In this document: piece after piece, positions 18,461 to 26,942 of the stretch
Layout: every line of letters begins with the position of its first letter
Numbering within the stretch: the stretch's first letter is position 1
DNA from: UBA2211 sp035404185
GTDB taxonomy: Bacteria; Patescibacteriota; Minisyncoccia; Minisyncoccales; Minisyncoccaceae
Length of the DNA stretch: 64,000 nucleotides
Assembly (NCBI GenBank): GCA_965230985.1
Contig: OZ246399.1
Coordinates: 310,001-374,000 of the forward strand
Direction of reading: 5' to 3'
Program-made: the position numbers and the translations under genes
Notes under the pieces: model-generated
What the model saw: only the letters and a program-made list of their open reading frames with translations
Told to the model about the DNA's origin: nothing
The model's database searches: none

Positions 18461-19399
18461 ATGAGCTTAACAAGAATAAAAGTTATAGGGGTTGGAGGGG
18501 CTGGTTCAAATACTATTGATAGATTAACGAAAGCAAAAATTAAGAATGTTGAACTAATTAGTATTAATACTGATGCCCAAGATTTAAAAAAGAAGGAAGC
18601 GCATTTAAAATTAAGAATAGGAGATAAAATTACTAAAGGATTAGGGGCAGGGATGAAGCCAGAGATAGGAAGATTATCAGCTAAGGAAAGTTATAAAGAT
18701 ATTGAAGAAATTTTGAAAGACAGCGATATTATTTTTTTAACATCAGGATTAGGAGGAGGGACTGGCTCTGGAGCAATGCCAATTATTTCAGAGATTGCTA
18801 AAAGATCAGGAGCTTTAACAATAGGAATTGTTACTCTGCCATTTTCATTTGAAGGAAAAAAAAGAAAAAAGATTGCCTTAAATAGTTTAGAAGATATAAG
18901 AAAAAAAATTGATGCGATGGTTGTTATTCCTAATGACAAGCTTCATGAAATGATTCCTTTAAAATCTTCAGTTGAATTAGCTTTTAATAAGTGTGACGAA
19001 CTTTTAAAAGAAGCTGTTGAAAGCATCTCTAATGTAATAATGAACCCAGGAATATTTAATTTAGATTTTTCTGACATTAGAGAGATATTAAAAAGCAGTG
19101 GTTCAGCATTTTTTGGAACAGGTAAAGCGCAAGGGAAGGATAGAGCGATTCAAGCAGTAGAAAAAGCATTGCGTTCTCCGATTTCTAAGTTCCCATTAGA
19201 CAAAGCAGAGGGAATTTTATTCAATGTTGCATCGGGAAATAAGAATTTTCTCTTATCAGAAGTAAAAAAAATAGCCGAGATAATAAAAAAGAAGACAGCA
19301 AGCTCGGCAAAGATAATTTTTGGAGCGTCTTTTGATAATAGTTTATTAAAAGATGAGATTAGAGTGACCGTAATAGCTACTAGTTCAGAGAAATCGTAA
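18461..19399 (+). CDS. ftsZ: Cell division GTPase FtsZ, tail-less
   Basis: Tubulin homologue that forms the division ring. GVGGAGSNTIDRL starts the GTP-binding domain, the tubulin signature GLGGGTGSGAMP is near residue 100 and the T7-loop region is FNLDFSDIREIL. The protein stops after the C-terminal core domain at residue 312. It has no linker and no C-terminal conserved peptide, which normally binds FtsA. No frameshifted remainder is visible before nrdD, so the short form looks genuine. Confidence 0.93.
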   Translation: MSLTRIKVIGVGGAGSNTIDRLTKAKIKNVELISINTDAQDLKKKEAHLKLRIGDKITKGLGAGMKPEIGRLSAKESYKDIEEILKDSDIIFLTSGLGGGTGSGAMPIISEIAKRSGALTIGIVTLPFSFEGKKRKKIALNSLEDIRKKIDAMVVIPNDKLHEMIPLKSSVELAFNKCDELLKEAVESISNVIMNPGIFNLDFSDIREILKSSGSAFFGTGKAQGKDRAIQAVEKALRSPISKFPLDKAEGILFNVASGNKNFLLSEVKKIAEIIKKKTASSAKIIFGASFDNSLLKDEIRVTVIATSSEKS

Positions 19400-19449
19400 A
19401 TTATAAGGGCTCTTATACGAGGGGCGCATAAGAAAATCTTCTAATGTTT

Positions 19450-19486
19450 TGTCAAAATTGACAGTAATTTTTTAGGAGTATAGAAT
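19450..19486 (+). promoter_or_regulatory. nrdD operon promoter with palindromic operator
   Basis: TGTCAA-AA-TTGACA (19450-19463) is an inverted repeat whose right arm is a perfect -35 TTGACA. After 17 bp comes TAGAAT (19481-19486), and the nrdD ATG is 7 nt further on. A repressor bound to the palindrome would block the -35. It does not resemble the NrdR box. Confidence 0.6.
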
Positions 19487-19493
19487 ATTAAAT

Positions 19494-21629
19494 ATGAAAC
19501 TAACCAACCACATTACTAAAGTCCAAAAAAGGAATGGAAACATCGTAGAATTTCAACCAGAGAAAATTTTCAATGCTGTTTTTAAAGCAATTACTGCTAC
19601 TAAGCAAGGAAACGGAAAAAAAACTAAAAAAATGGCTGATGGTGTCATCAAAATTTTAAACAGAAGGTTTAAAGTTAATGAAATTCCTCACGTTGAGCAG
19701 ATTCAAGACATCATTGAGGAGGTCATGATCCTTGAAGGAGAGGCAATTGCTGCTAAAGCATTCATTTTATACAGAGAACAGAGAAGAATCTTGAGAGAAT
19801 CGCAAGCGGTAGCAGAAGAAGCGGTTGATCGTGTTGATGATTACTTAGATAAATTGGATTGGGAGGTGCAAGAGAATTCAAATATGACATTTTCTTTACA
19901 AGGTCTGAATCATTACGGAGTTTCTTACATTGTAAAAAAATATTGGTTGAATAAAATTTATCCTGAAGAAGTTAGGAAAGCAAATGAATCGGGAGATATT
20001 CATTTGCACAACTTGGACACATTAGCTTGTTATTGTGTGGGATGGGATTTGTATGATTTATTACTAAGAGGTTTTGGTGGAGTTAATGGAAAAATTGAAT
20101 CAGCTCCTCCAAAGCATTTTAGAAGCGCCTTAGGACAAGTAGTAAATTTTATGTACACGCTTCAAGGCGAAGCAGCTGGTGCAGTTTCGTTTTCTAATTT
20201 TGATACGTTACTTGCTCCTTTTATTCGTTATGATAATTTGAGTTATGCTCAAGTTGAACAAGCAATTCAAGAATTTTTATACAACATGGCTGTTCCAACT
20301 AGAGTTGGTTTCCAATGTCCCTTTACTAATATTACTCTTGATTTAAAACCTTCTCTTGTATTTGCTAATCAGCCAGTAATTATTGGAGGAACTCCTCAGA
20401 AAGAAAACTATTCTGAGTTTGAAGAAGAAATGAAAATGTTAGACAAAGCTTTCTATACAACCATGATTAAGGGAGATAGGAGCGGAAGACCATTCTCTTT
20501 CCCAATTCCAACAATCAATATTACTAAAGATTTCCCATGGGATGATCCTGCACTAGATCCAATGTTTGAGGCCTCAGCTAAATATGGTATTAACTATTTT
20601 GCTAATTATATCAATTCAGACATGAAGCCTGAAGATGTAAGGTCAATGTGTTGTAGACTAAGGCTTGATATGACTGAATTATCAAATAGGGGTGGAGGAG
20701 GATTATTTGGTTCAGGATCTTTAACAGGAAGTATTGGAGTTGTAACTGTTAACCTTCCAAGGATTGGATATTTATCTAAGACAAAGAAAGATTTCTTTGA
20801 AAGATTAGGCAAAGTGATGGATATTGCTAAAGAGAGCCTAGAAATTAAAAGAAAAACAATTGAAGAATTTACTTCTAAAGGATTGTATCCGTATTCTAGA
20901 TATTATTTATCTGGAGTTAAAAAAGCCAAAGGACAGTATTATGCTAATCATTTTTCAACTATTGGTATCTGCGGAATGAATGAAGCATTATTGAACTATA
21001 TGGGAGAAGACATTGGTTCAAAAAAGGGAAGGCAGTTTGCTTTAGAGGTGATGGACTTTATGCGTTCTAAATTAGTTGAATATCAGCAAGCGGCTAATAG
21101 TATTTATAATCTTGAGGCTACTCCTGCTGAATCAACTTCTTACAGATTAGCTCAAAAAGATAGAAAACTTTATCCCGATATTATTACCTTGGGGACAAAG
21201 AAAGTTCCTTACTATACTAACTCAACTCAATTGCCGGTAAACTATACAGATGATATTTTTGAGGAATTGAAATTACAAGATGATATTCAATGCAAATATA
21301 CAGGAGGAACAGTTGAACACTTGTTTATTGGAGAAGAAATTTCTGATATCGAAACAGTTAAAACATTAATTAAAAAGATTTTTGAGAAAAACAGATTGCC
21401 TTATATCACTCTGACTCCAACTTTCTCTATTTGTCCAACTCACGGATATATTGCTGGTAAACATTTTACTTGTCCTAAATGTGCAATTGAGCAGCCTTGC
21501 GAAGTCTATTCAAGAGTTGTTGGTTATCTGCGTCCAGTCTCGCAATGGAACGAAGGCAAACAACAGGAATTCAAGGATAGAAAAGAATTTAAAGTTAAAG
21601 CCTCATTAGCAAAATTAAACAAGAAATAA
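19494..21629 (+). CDS. nrdD: Anaerobic ribonucleoside-triphosphate reductase
   Basis: Reduces NTPs to dNTPs using a glycyl radical under anaerobic conditions. An N-terminal ATP-cone (about 5-95) gives allosteric control. The barrel carries HLHNLDTLACYCVGWDL. Near the C-terminus a zinc site (CPTHGY...CPKC, residues about 647-663) precedes the radical loop SRVVGYLRPV with Gly677. At 711 residues it is normal. The codons for residues 670-700 are duplicated almost exactly in the next gene. It is the only nucleotide reductase in the window. Confidence 0.96.
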   Translation: MKLTNHITKVQKRNGNIVEFQPEKIFNAVFKAITATKQGNGKKTKKMADGVIKILNRRFKVNEIPHVEQIQDIIEEVMILEGEAIAAKAFILYREQRRILRESQAVAEEAVDRVDDYLDKLDWEVQENSNMTFSLQGLNHYGVSYIVKKYWLNKIYPEEVRKANESGDIHLHNLDTLACYCVGWDLYDLLLRGFGGVNGKIESAPPKHFRSALGQVVNFMYTLQGEAAGAVSFSNFDTLLAPFIRYDNLSYAQVEQAIQEFLYNMAVPTRVGFQCPFTNITLDLKPSLVFANQPVIIGGTPQKENYSEFEEEMKMLDKAFYTTMIKGDRSGRPFSFPIPTINITKDFPWDDPALDPMFEASAKYGINYFANYINSDMKPEDVRSMCCRLRLDMTELSNRGGGGLFGSGSLTGSIGVVTVNLPRIGYLSKTKKDFFERLGKVMDIAKESLEIKRKTIEEFTSKGLYPYSRYYLSGVKKAKGQYYANHFSTIGICGMNEALLNYMGEDIGSKKGRQFALEVMDFMRSKLVEYQQAANSIYNLEATPAESTSYRLAQKDRKLYPDIITLGTKKVPYYTNSTQLPVNYTDDIFEELKLQDDIQCKYTGGTVEHLFIGEEISDIETVKTLIKKIFEKNRLPYITLTPTFSICPTHGYIAGKHFTCPKCAIEQPCEVYSRVVGYLRPVSQWNEGKQQEFKDRKEFKVKASLAKLNKK
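21501..21593 (+). repeat. Glycyl-radical repeat, copy 1 (in nrdD)
   Basis: 93-bp direct repeat encoding NrdD residues 670-700. It matches copy 2 at 21808-21900 at 92 of 93 bases, and the one difference (gtc/gtt) is synonymous. Confidence 0.97.
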
Positions 21630-21630
21630 C

Positions 21631-21909
21631 ATGGACACTCAAAACGTTTGTCATGATTGCGGAAAGAAAATTATTATCTCTGGAAATAATGAAATACTTA
21701 ATGGTCAATTATTGAAATATTCTTTACCAGACGGAAAAGAGAAATTAATTTTTAAGTGTAATGAATGTTTTGCTGAAAGTAAAAGTTTGAAGAATTATCA
21801 GGAAACGGAAGTTTATTCAAGAGTTGTTGGTTATCTGCGTCCAGTCTCGCAATGGAACGAAGGCAAACAACAGGAATTCAAGGATAGAAAAGAATTTAAA
21901 ATTTCTTAA
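21631..21909 (+). CDS. Free-standing NrdD-type glycyl-radical domain protein
   Basis: A 92-residue protein one base after nrdD. Residues 60-90 are identical to the NrdD radical loop, including SRVVGYLRPV with Gly67. The N-terminal part has two CxxC pairs (CHDC at 7-10, CNEC at 43-46), echoing the zinc site that precedes the radical loop in NrdD, but otherwise it is different sequence. The design resembles GrcA/YfiD, a small spare-part protein that replaces the oxygen-damaged radical domain of pyruvate formate-lyase. Here it would serve NrdD. That role is inference. Confidence 0.75.
   Translation: MDTQNVCHDCGKKIIISGNNEILNGQLLKYSLPDGKEKLIFKCNECFAESKSLKNYQETEVYSRVVGYLRPVSQWNEGKQQEFKDRKEFKIS
21808..21900 (+). 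repeat. Glycyl-radical repeat, copy 2
   Basis: Second copy of the 93-bp repeat, 307 bp downstream of copy 1, in the same frame and inside the 92-residue gene. Confidence 0.97.
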
Positions 21910-21916
21910 TTATGAG

Positions 21917-21939
21917 TGTGCGGGCTTCCGCACATTTTT
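21917..21939 (+). terminator. Hairpin between the radical-domain gene and nrdG
   Basis: TGTGCGG-GCTT-CCGCACA stem-loop followed by a five-T run, ending 6 nt before the preferred nrdG start. It may attenuate nrdG relative to nrdD. Confidence 0.7.
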
Positions 21940-21945
21940 AATCTT

Positions 21946-22653
21946 ATGACAATAGGAGGATTACAAAAAGTTACCTTAGTTGATTACCCAGGCAGACTTG
22001 CTTGTACGGTTTTTCTTTCGGGATGTAATTTCCGCTGTCCTTTTTGTTATTCTAAAGAACTTGTTTTAGATCAAGAAATTAGAAATCATCCACAAATATC
22101 AGAAGATTATTTCTTTGATTTTTTAGAAGAAAAAAAAGGATTACTCGAGGGTTGTGTTATTTGTGGAGGAGAGCCAACAATTCATGGGGAAGCTTTAGTA
22201 GATTTTTTAAGAAAAATAAAAAAACAAGGTTTTTTAATTAAACTTGATACCAATGGATCTAATCCAGAAGTTATTAAAAGATTAATTGATCAAAAATTAA
22301 TTGATTATATCGCCATGGATATTAAAGCTTCTTTAATAAAGGAAAAATACCAGGAAGCTTGTGGAGCAATAATTGACATCTCTAAAATTCAAGAATCAAT
22401 TTCGATTATTAAGGATTCAGGAATTGAATATGAATTTAGAACAACAGTTGTTCCAGGAATTCATACCGAAGAAGATGTTATTAAAATGGCTAATGATATT
22501 GCTCCAGCTAGTAAGTATTTTATACAAAGATTTAGAGTAGAAAAAGGAACAATTGATAAAAGATTTGAAGCAGCAGTTCCTTTTCCTGATGAATTTTATA
22601 AAAAAATAGAAGAGAAAATTAAAGATCTTTTTAATACTTTTAGGATAAGATAA
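21946..22653 (+). CDS. nrdG: Anaerobic RNR-activating radical SAM protein
   Basis: Generates the glycyl radical on NrdD using S-adenosylmethionine and a 4Fe-4S cluster. The cluster motif CNFRCPFC is near residue 26, after VDYPGRLACTVFLSG. At 235 residues it is of the longer NrdG type. The ATG at 21946 is chosen because an upstream GTG at 21916 would put the hairpin inside the coding region. By the same logic it could activate the free-standing radical-domain protein next door. Its stop codon overlaps the rhomboid start. Confidence 0.9.
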   Translation: MTIGGLQKVTLVDYPGRLACTVFLSGCNFRCPFCYSKELVLDQEIRNHPQISEDYFFDFLEEKKGLLEGCVICGGEPTIHGEALVDFLRKIKKQGFLIKLDTNGSNPEVIKRLIDQKLIDYIAMDIKASLIKEKYQEACGAIIDISKIQESISIIKDSGIEYEFRTTVVPGIHTEEDVIKMANDIAPASKYFIQRFRVEKGTIDKRFEAAVPFPDEFYKKIEEKIKDLFNTFRIR

Positions 22654-23258
22654 TGATACCTCTTTATGATAAAAGAAAGATAGGGAATAGCTTTCCTTTG
22701 ATAACAGCTTTCTTAATCGTTATTAATACGATTTTTTTTCTTTGTACTATTTCTAATCTTAATCATTATATTGATCTTTTTGGTTTCACCTCAGGTAAAT
22801 TGTTGGATGGGAGATTTTTTACGATTTTTACTTATATGTTTTTACATGGCAATATTTGGCATTTAATTTTTAATATGTGGTTTTTGTGGGTATTTGGAAG
22901 TAATCTCGAGTCTCATTTAGGCAAAGGTAAGTTCTTAGCCTTTTATTTACTTTGCGGCATCGGTGGGGCTATTGTCTATGCTTTGGCAATGTCTGACCCC
23001 ACTGCTGCGGTTATAGGGGCATCGGGAGCTATTTCAGGAGTGTTAGGAGGGTATTTAGTCTATTTTCCTAAGAATAAAATTAAGACTTTTTTCTTCTTTT
23101 TTGTCGCTTCAATTCCCGCGGTTATTTATATCTTTGTTTGGTTTTTATTACAGCTTTTTTCTACTTCAGGAATAGATACGCCCGTTGCTTATTGGGTTCA
23201 TATCGGAGGTTTTGTTTCAGGATTAGCCTTTGTTAAAATGATTAAAAAGAGAAAATGA
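22653..23258 (+). CDS. Rhomboid-family intramembrane serine protease
   Basis: Cuts transmembrane helices within the bilayer. Six hydrophobic segments are visible. The catalytic Ser lies in GASGAISGVLGG near residue 128 and the His in HIGGFVSGLAF near 185. HLIFNMWFLWVFG is the conserved L1-TM2 region. At 201 residues it is a compact bacterial form. It overlaps both neighbours by 1-4 nt. The substrate is unknown. Confidence 0.92.
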   Translation: MIPLYDKRKIGNSFPLITAFLIVINTIFFLCTISNLNHYIDLFGFTSGKLLDGRFFTIFTYMFLHGNIWHLIFNMWFLWVFGSNLESHLGKGKFLAFYLLCGIGGAIVYALAMSDPTAAVIGASGAISGVLGGYLVYFPKNKIKTFFFFFVASIPAVIYIFVWFLLQLFSTSGIDTPVAYWVHIGGFVSGLAFVKMIKKRK

Positions 23259-24697
23259 CAAAATCGGAATCATTAATATATTTTTGTTTAAGCTTTGTAG
23301 GAGGTATTTGTATGGCTTCCTTTTTTGTTAATTCAATTATTGTTGAAATTATCGGATTAATTATTGGTCTTATCTTGATTGGGGCTTTTTATGAAAACAA
23401 AATAATCGTAGTAGCTGGTTTTTGTTTTATTTTTTGTTCAATTGGAATGTTTTTATTTGGTTTTAATTTGTTTAAAATTGAAAATAATGAATTAATTAAG
23501 TTCAACAATAAAGAAGTTATTTTTGAAGGTGTGATTTCTAATGATCCAGAAAGAGGAAGTGAAAAAATTCAGACAACAGTGGATATTTTAAATAATGATA
23601 AAAAGTTAGGCAGAGTCTTAGTTTTTACTGATAAATATTCTCCAGTTAATTTTGGAGATATTATTAAGATTAAGGGAACGATTAAGGTTCCCGAAAAGTT
23701 TGATAATTTTGATTATCGAGGTTATCTTGCTAAAGACGGAATATCGGCTATTATTTCTTTTCCTGAAATAGAAATTATTAAAAGCCAGAAAACTTTTATT
23801 GGCAAGGTGTATGATTTTAAAAAAGAATTAGAGCAAAGGATAAAAGATAATCTTTCTCCGAAATTAAGTTCAATATTGGAAGCAATGATTTTAGGAAATG
23901 ACCAGATGATGGATAAAGAAACGAAAGACAAATTAAGCAAGAGTGGATTGAGTCATGTGATTGCTATTTCTGGTTCTCATATTGTTCTTTTTTCGGCGAT
24001 GCTATTTGAGGTTTTGCTTTTCTTTGGTTTATGGAGGAAACAGGCCCTACTTAGTTCAATTGTTTTTACTCTCTTTTACGTTTTCTTAGTTGGAATGCCA
24101 GCTTCAGGAGTAAGGGCTGGAATAATGGTTGGACTTTTGTTTTTAGCTCAATTGATTTCTCGTCAATCATTTAACTTGAGGACATTAGTGATTGCAGCTT
24201 CAGTCATGTTATTATTTAATCCTTTATTGTTAAAATTTGATTTAGGTTTTCAATTGTCTTTTATGGCTGTTTTAGGAATTATATTAATGGGTCCTATTTT
24301 TAACAAATGGTTAGACGTTATTTTTAGGGGAAAAATAAATTGGCTTCAAGAAATTGTGGCGATGACAATCTCTGCTCAATTGTTTACTTTACCTTTATTA
24401 ATTTCTTCTTTCGGTTATTTTTCAATAATTTCTTTGTTCTCAAATATTATTGTTTTACCGATTACACCGATATTAATGGCTTTGGGAATTCTGGTTCCTA
24501 TTTTAGGACCAATCGTAGCCATTCCTTGTTCATTTCTTTTGTCGTATTTAATGTGGGTGGTAGATTTTTCTTCTCGTGCATCTTTTGCAATAATGAAAGT
24601 TGACTTACCTTTTACTGTATTGTTGATTACATATAGCCCCTTTTTATATTTAATTTATAAAGGAAAGAAAAAAGAATTGGAATTTCTGAATGGATAA
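23255..24697 (+). CDS. comEC: ComEC/Rec2-family DNA-uptake channel
   Basis: Inner-membrane channel for single-stranded DNA in natural transformation. N-terminal helices and the DUF4131 region (about 1-170) precede the Competence domain with GLSHVIAISGSHIVLFSAML near residue 230 and multiple helices to the end. At 480 residues it lacks the C-terminal metallo-beta-lactamase domain of longer ComEC proteins. With dprA at 12.3-12.9 kb it suggests DNA uptake. Confidence 0.88.
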   Translation: MTKSESLIYFCLSFVGGICMASFFVNSIIVEIIGLIIGLILIGAFYENKIIVVAGFCFIFCSIGMFLFGFNLFKIENNELIKFNNKEVIFEGVISNDPERGSEKIQTTVDILNNDKKLGRVLVFTDKYSPVNFGDIIKIKGTIKVPEKFDNFDYRGYLAKDGISAIISFPEIEIIKSQKTFIGKVYDFKKELEQRIKDNLSPKLSSILEAMILGNDQMMDKETKDKLSKSGLSHVIAISGSHIVLFSAMLFEVLLFFGLWRKQALLSSIVFTLFYVFLVGMPASGVRAGIMVGLLFLAQLISRQSFNLRTLVIAASVMLLFNPLLLKFDLGFQLSFMAVLGIILMGPIFNKWLDVIFRGKINWLQEIVAMTISAQLFTLPLLISSFGYFSIISLFSNIIVLPITPILMALGILVPILGPIVAIPCSFLLSYLMWVVDFSSRASFAIMKVDLPFTVLLITYSPFLYLIYKGKKKELEFLNG

Positions 24698-24705
24698 TGT
24701 ATAAT
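24677..24705 (+). promoter_or_regulatory. Promoter for glycosyltransferase gene
   Basis: TTGGAA (24677-24682), 17 bp, TATAAT (24700-24705), and the ATG 8 nt later. Confidence 0.75.
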
Positions 24706-24713
24706 TTAAACAT

Positions 24714-26012
24714 ATGAATAAAACAGCTTGGATTGTTTCCATAAATATGGGATATGGGCATCAAAGAACTGCCTATCCTTTAAAATTTTTTGCTGAGGGC
24801 AAAGAGATTATTTGTGCTAATGATTATCGTGGAATTCCTGAAAATGATAGAAAGATTTGGGAAAATTCAAGAAGTTTTTACGAATTCATTTCTCGTTTTA
24901 AAAAATTTCCTTTATTGGGAGAATGGGCTTTTTCTCTTTTTGATATGACCCAAAAGATTAACGATATTCATAGCAACAAAGATTTATCAATTCCTAATTT
25001 TACCCAGAAAGGGACAATTCCTTTATTCGAAAAAGGATGGGGAAGGGATCTGATAGAAAAACTTAAAAAAAGTAATCCAGTTCCATTTATTTCTACTTTT
25101 TATAACCCCGTCTTTATGGCAGAATATTTTAAATATCCTAATGATATTTTTTGTGTTATTTGTGATGCTGATATTAGTCGAAGTTGGGCTCCTTTTTCAG
25201 GTAAAAAATCAAAAATAAAATATTTTGCTCCCAACGCAAGAGTAGTTAAAAGATTAAAGCTGTATGGAGTTAAAGAGGATAATATTATCTTAACTGGATA
25301 TCCTTTGCCCATGGAAAATATCGGAAGTAAGGATATGGAAATACTAAAAGAAGACTTAAGAAACAGAATTATTAATCTTGACCCGTTAAAGAAATACAGA
25401 GAAAAGCATGATTTTATTATTCGTGAAAAACTTGGTAAGTTGCCTAAGGTATCCGATCATCCCTTAACTATCATGTTTACGGTTGGAGGAGCAGGAGCAC
25501 AAAAAGAATTAGGCATAAAAATAATTAGAAATCTAAGAAAAATAATATACAATAAAAGATTAAAAGTCATTCTTGTAGCTGGAATCAAGAAAGAGATAAA
25601 AGATTATTTTGAAAAAGAAATTAGAAACGGAGGTCTAGGAGAATTATTGGGTGCTGGAATAGAGATTTTATATGAAAATAATTTCGAAGAATATTACAAT
25701 AAATTTAATTTAGCCTTAAGGAAGACAGATGTTTTATGGACTAAACCATCAGAACTTTCTTTTTATTCAGCCTTAGGGCTTCCGATTATTATAGCTCCAA
25801 TCATTGGTTCTCAAGAAGAATTTAACAGGAGTTGGTTATTGAAATCGGGTTTTGGAATAGAACAAAGAAATATTGAAAATATTAAAGATTGGTTTTATGA
25901 TTATCTTCATTCAGGATATTTAGCTCAAACGGCTATGAATGGTTTTATTGATGGAGAACAGATGGGAACAATAAAAATTAAAGAAAAAATACAAAAATGT
26001 TCTGGCTCATAG
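24714..26012 (+). CDS. Glycosyltransferase-like protein (GT28/MGDG-synthase-like)
   Basis: Predicted soluble transferase of 432 residues. The N-terminal SINMGYGHQRTAYPL resembles the first loop of MurG and diacylglycerol glycosyltransferases. The C-terminal half has FTVGGAGAQKELG near residue 256 and a donor-site-like segment (TKPSELSFYSALGLPIIIAPIIGSQE, in pieces) near 345-370. The acceptor could be a lipid, but nothing shows this directly. It overlaps the EamA transporter by 16 nt. Confidence 0.6.
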   Translation: MNKTAWIVSINMGYGHQRTAYPLKFFAEGKEIICANDYRGIPENDRKIWENSRSFYEFISRFKKFPLLGEWAFSLFDMTQKINDIHSNKDLSIPNFTQKGTIPLFEKGWGRDLIEKLKKSNPVPFISTFYNPVFMAEYFKYPNDIFCVICDADISRSWAPFSGKKSKIKYFAPNARVVKRLKLYGVKEDNIILTGYPLPMENIGSKDMEILKEDLRNRIINLDPLKKYREKHDFIIREKLGKLPKVSDHPLTIMFTVGGAGAQKELGIKIIRNLRKIIYNKRLKVILVAGIKKEIKDYFEKEIRNGGLGELLGAGIEILYENNFEEYYNKFNLALRKTDVLWTKPSELSFYSALGLPIIIAPIIGSQEEFNRSWLLKSGFGIEQRNIENIKDWFYDYLHSGYLAQTAMNGFIDGEQMGTIKIKEKIQKCSGS

Positions 26013-26896
26013 CAATAATTCTTTCATATTTATCTTTTGCTCTTGCCTCTTTGGGGGATAAGATAGTTTTGTCTGGTCCTTCTAAACCAAAGTCATATAC
26101 TTTTTTTGTTGGAATACTTAGTCTTTTTTCGGTATTTATAATTCCTTTTGTTGAGTTTGGTTTTCCAAGTGGAATTGGATTAGCCTTTATAGTCCTTGAA
26201 GCTATTGTTTATGTTGCTGGTCTTTATGCTATGTTTTATGCTTTAGAGAATTTCGATGTTTCCAAAGTAATGCCAACGATTGGAGCAACCCAGCCAGTTA
26301 TTATTGCGATTTTGTCTGTTTTCTTTTGGGGCTATCAGAAGCTAGAAGGAAATGAAATTTTAGCTTTCATTATTCTTTTAACGGGAAGCGTTTTAATATC
26401 TATTGATAAAAATCCAAAAATTACTAAAAAAAGCTTGGAAATATCTTTAATCGCTTCTTTTCTTTTTTCTTTAGATTTTATTTATTCTAAGTTTGTTTTT
26501 ACAGAAATGTCATTTTGGCAAGGATTTATTTGGATGAGAATATTTAGTTTTATTTTTGTTTTGATTTTTCTGTTTGATAAAGGATTCAGAAAAGAAATGG
26601 AAGAAGAGAATAGTGGATTTAATAAAAAAACAGGAATCGTCTTTATCGTTGCCCAAATATTTGGAGGGTTAGCAAATATCCTTCAAAGTTGGGCCATATT
26701 TCTTGTTCCGGTTTCTTATTTAGCGATAATGAATTCAATGAAAGGAATACAGTATGTCTTTTTGTTTGTTTTAGTTGTTTTAATTTCTTCATTTTTACCT
26801 AAGGTTTTAAAAGAAGAAATTAATAATAAGATAATTATTCAGAAAATTGTTTCTATCCTTCTTATTGGTTTGGGTTTGGCCATTTTAGTGCTATAA
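25997..26896 (+). CDS. EamA/DMT-superfamily transporter
   Basis: About ten transmembrane helices in 299 residues, arranged as two five-helix repeats, typical of the drug/metabolite transporter superfamily. VMPTIGATQPVIIAILS is the end-of-repeat segment. The substrate is unknown. Its start lies within the preceding glycosyltransferase, so the two are likely cotranscribed and may act on the same envelope precursor (inference). Confidence 0.8.
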   Translation: MFWLIAIILSYLSFALASLGDKIVLSGPSKPKSYTFFVGILSLFSVFIIPFVEFGFPSGIGLAFIVLEAIVYVAGLYAMFYALENFDVSKVMPTIGATQPVIIAILSVFFWGYQKLEGNEILAFIILLTGSVLISIDKNPKITKKSLEISLIASFLFSLDFIYSKFVFTEMSFWQGFIWMRIFSFIFVLIFLFDKGFRKEMEEENSGFNKKTGIVFIVAQIFGGLANILQSWAIFLVPVSYLAIMNSMKGIQYVFLFVLVVLISSFLPKVLKEEINNKIIIQKIVSILLIGLGLAILVL

Positions 26897-26906
26897 AATT
26901 TAGGGT

Positions 26907-26935
26907 TTGATTCTTTACCTAAATTTTAATATAAT
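26907..26935 (+). promoter_or_regulatory. Promoter for TIM-barrel glycosidase
   Basis: TTGATT (26907-26912), 17 bp, TATAAT (26930-26935). The predicted transcription start falls at the ATG at 26943 and excludes the upstream in-frame TTG and ATG. Confidence 0.75.
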
Positions 26936-26942
26936 GTATCTA

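Noticed and set aside
21912..21941. Leader peptide of nine codons before nrdG
   Set aside because: It coincides with the hairpin and has no regulatory codon run, so it is more likely chance.
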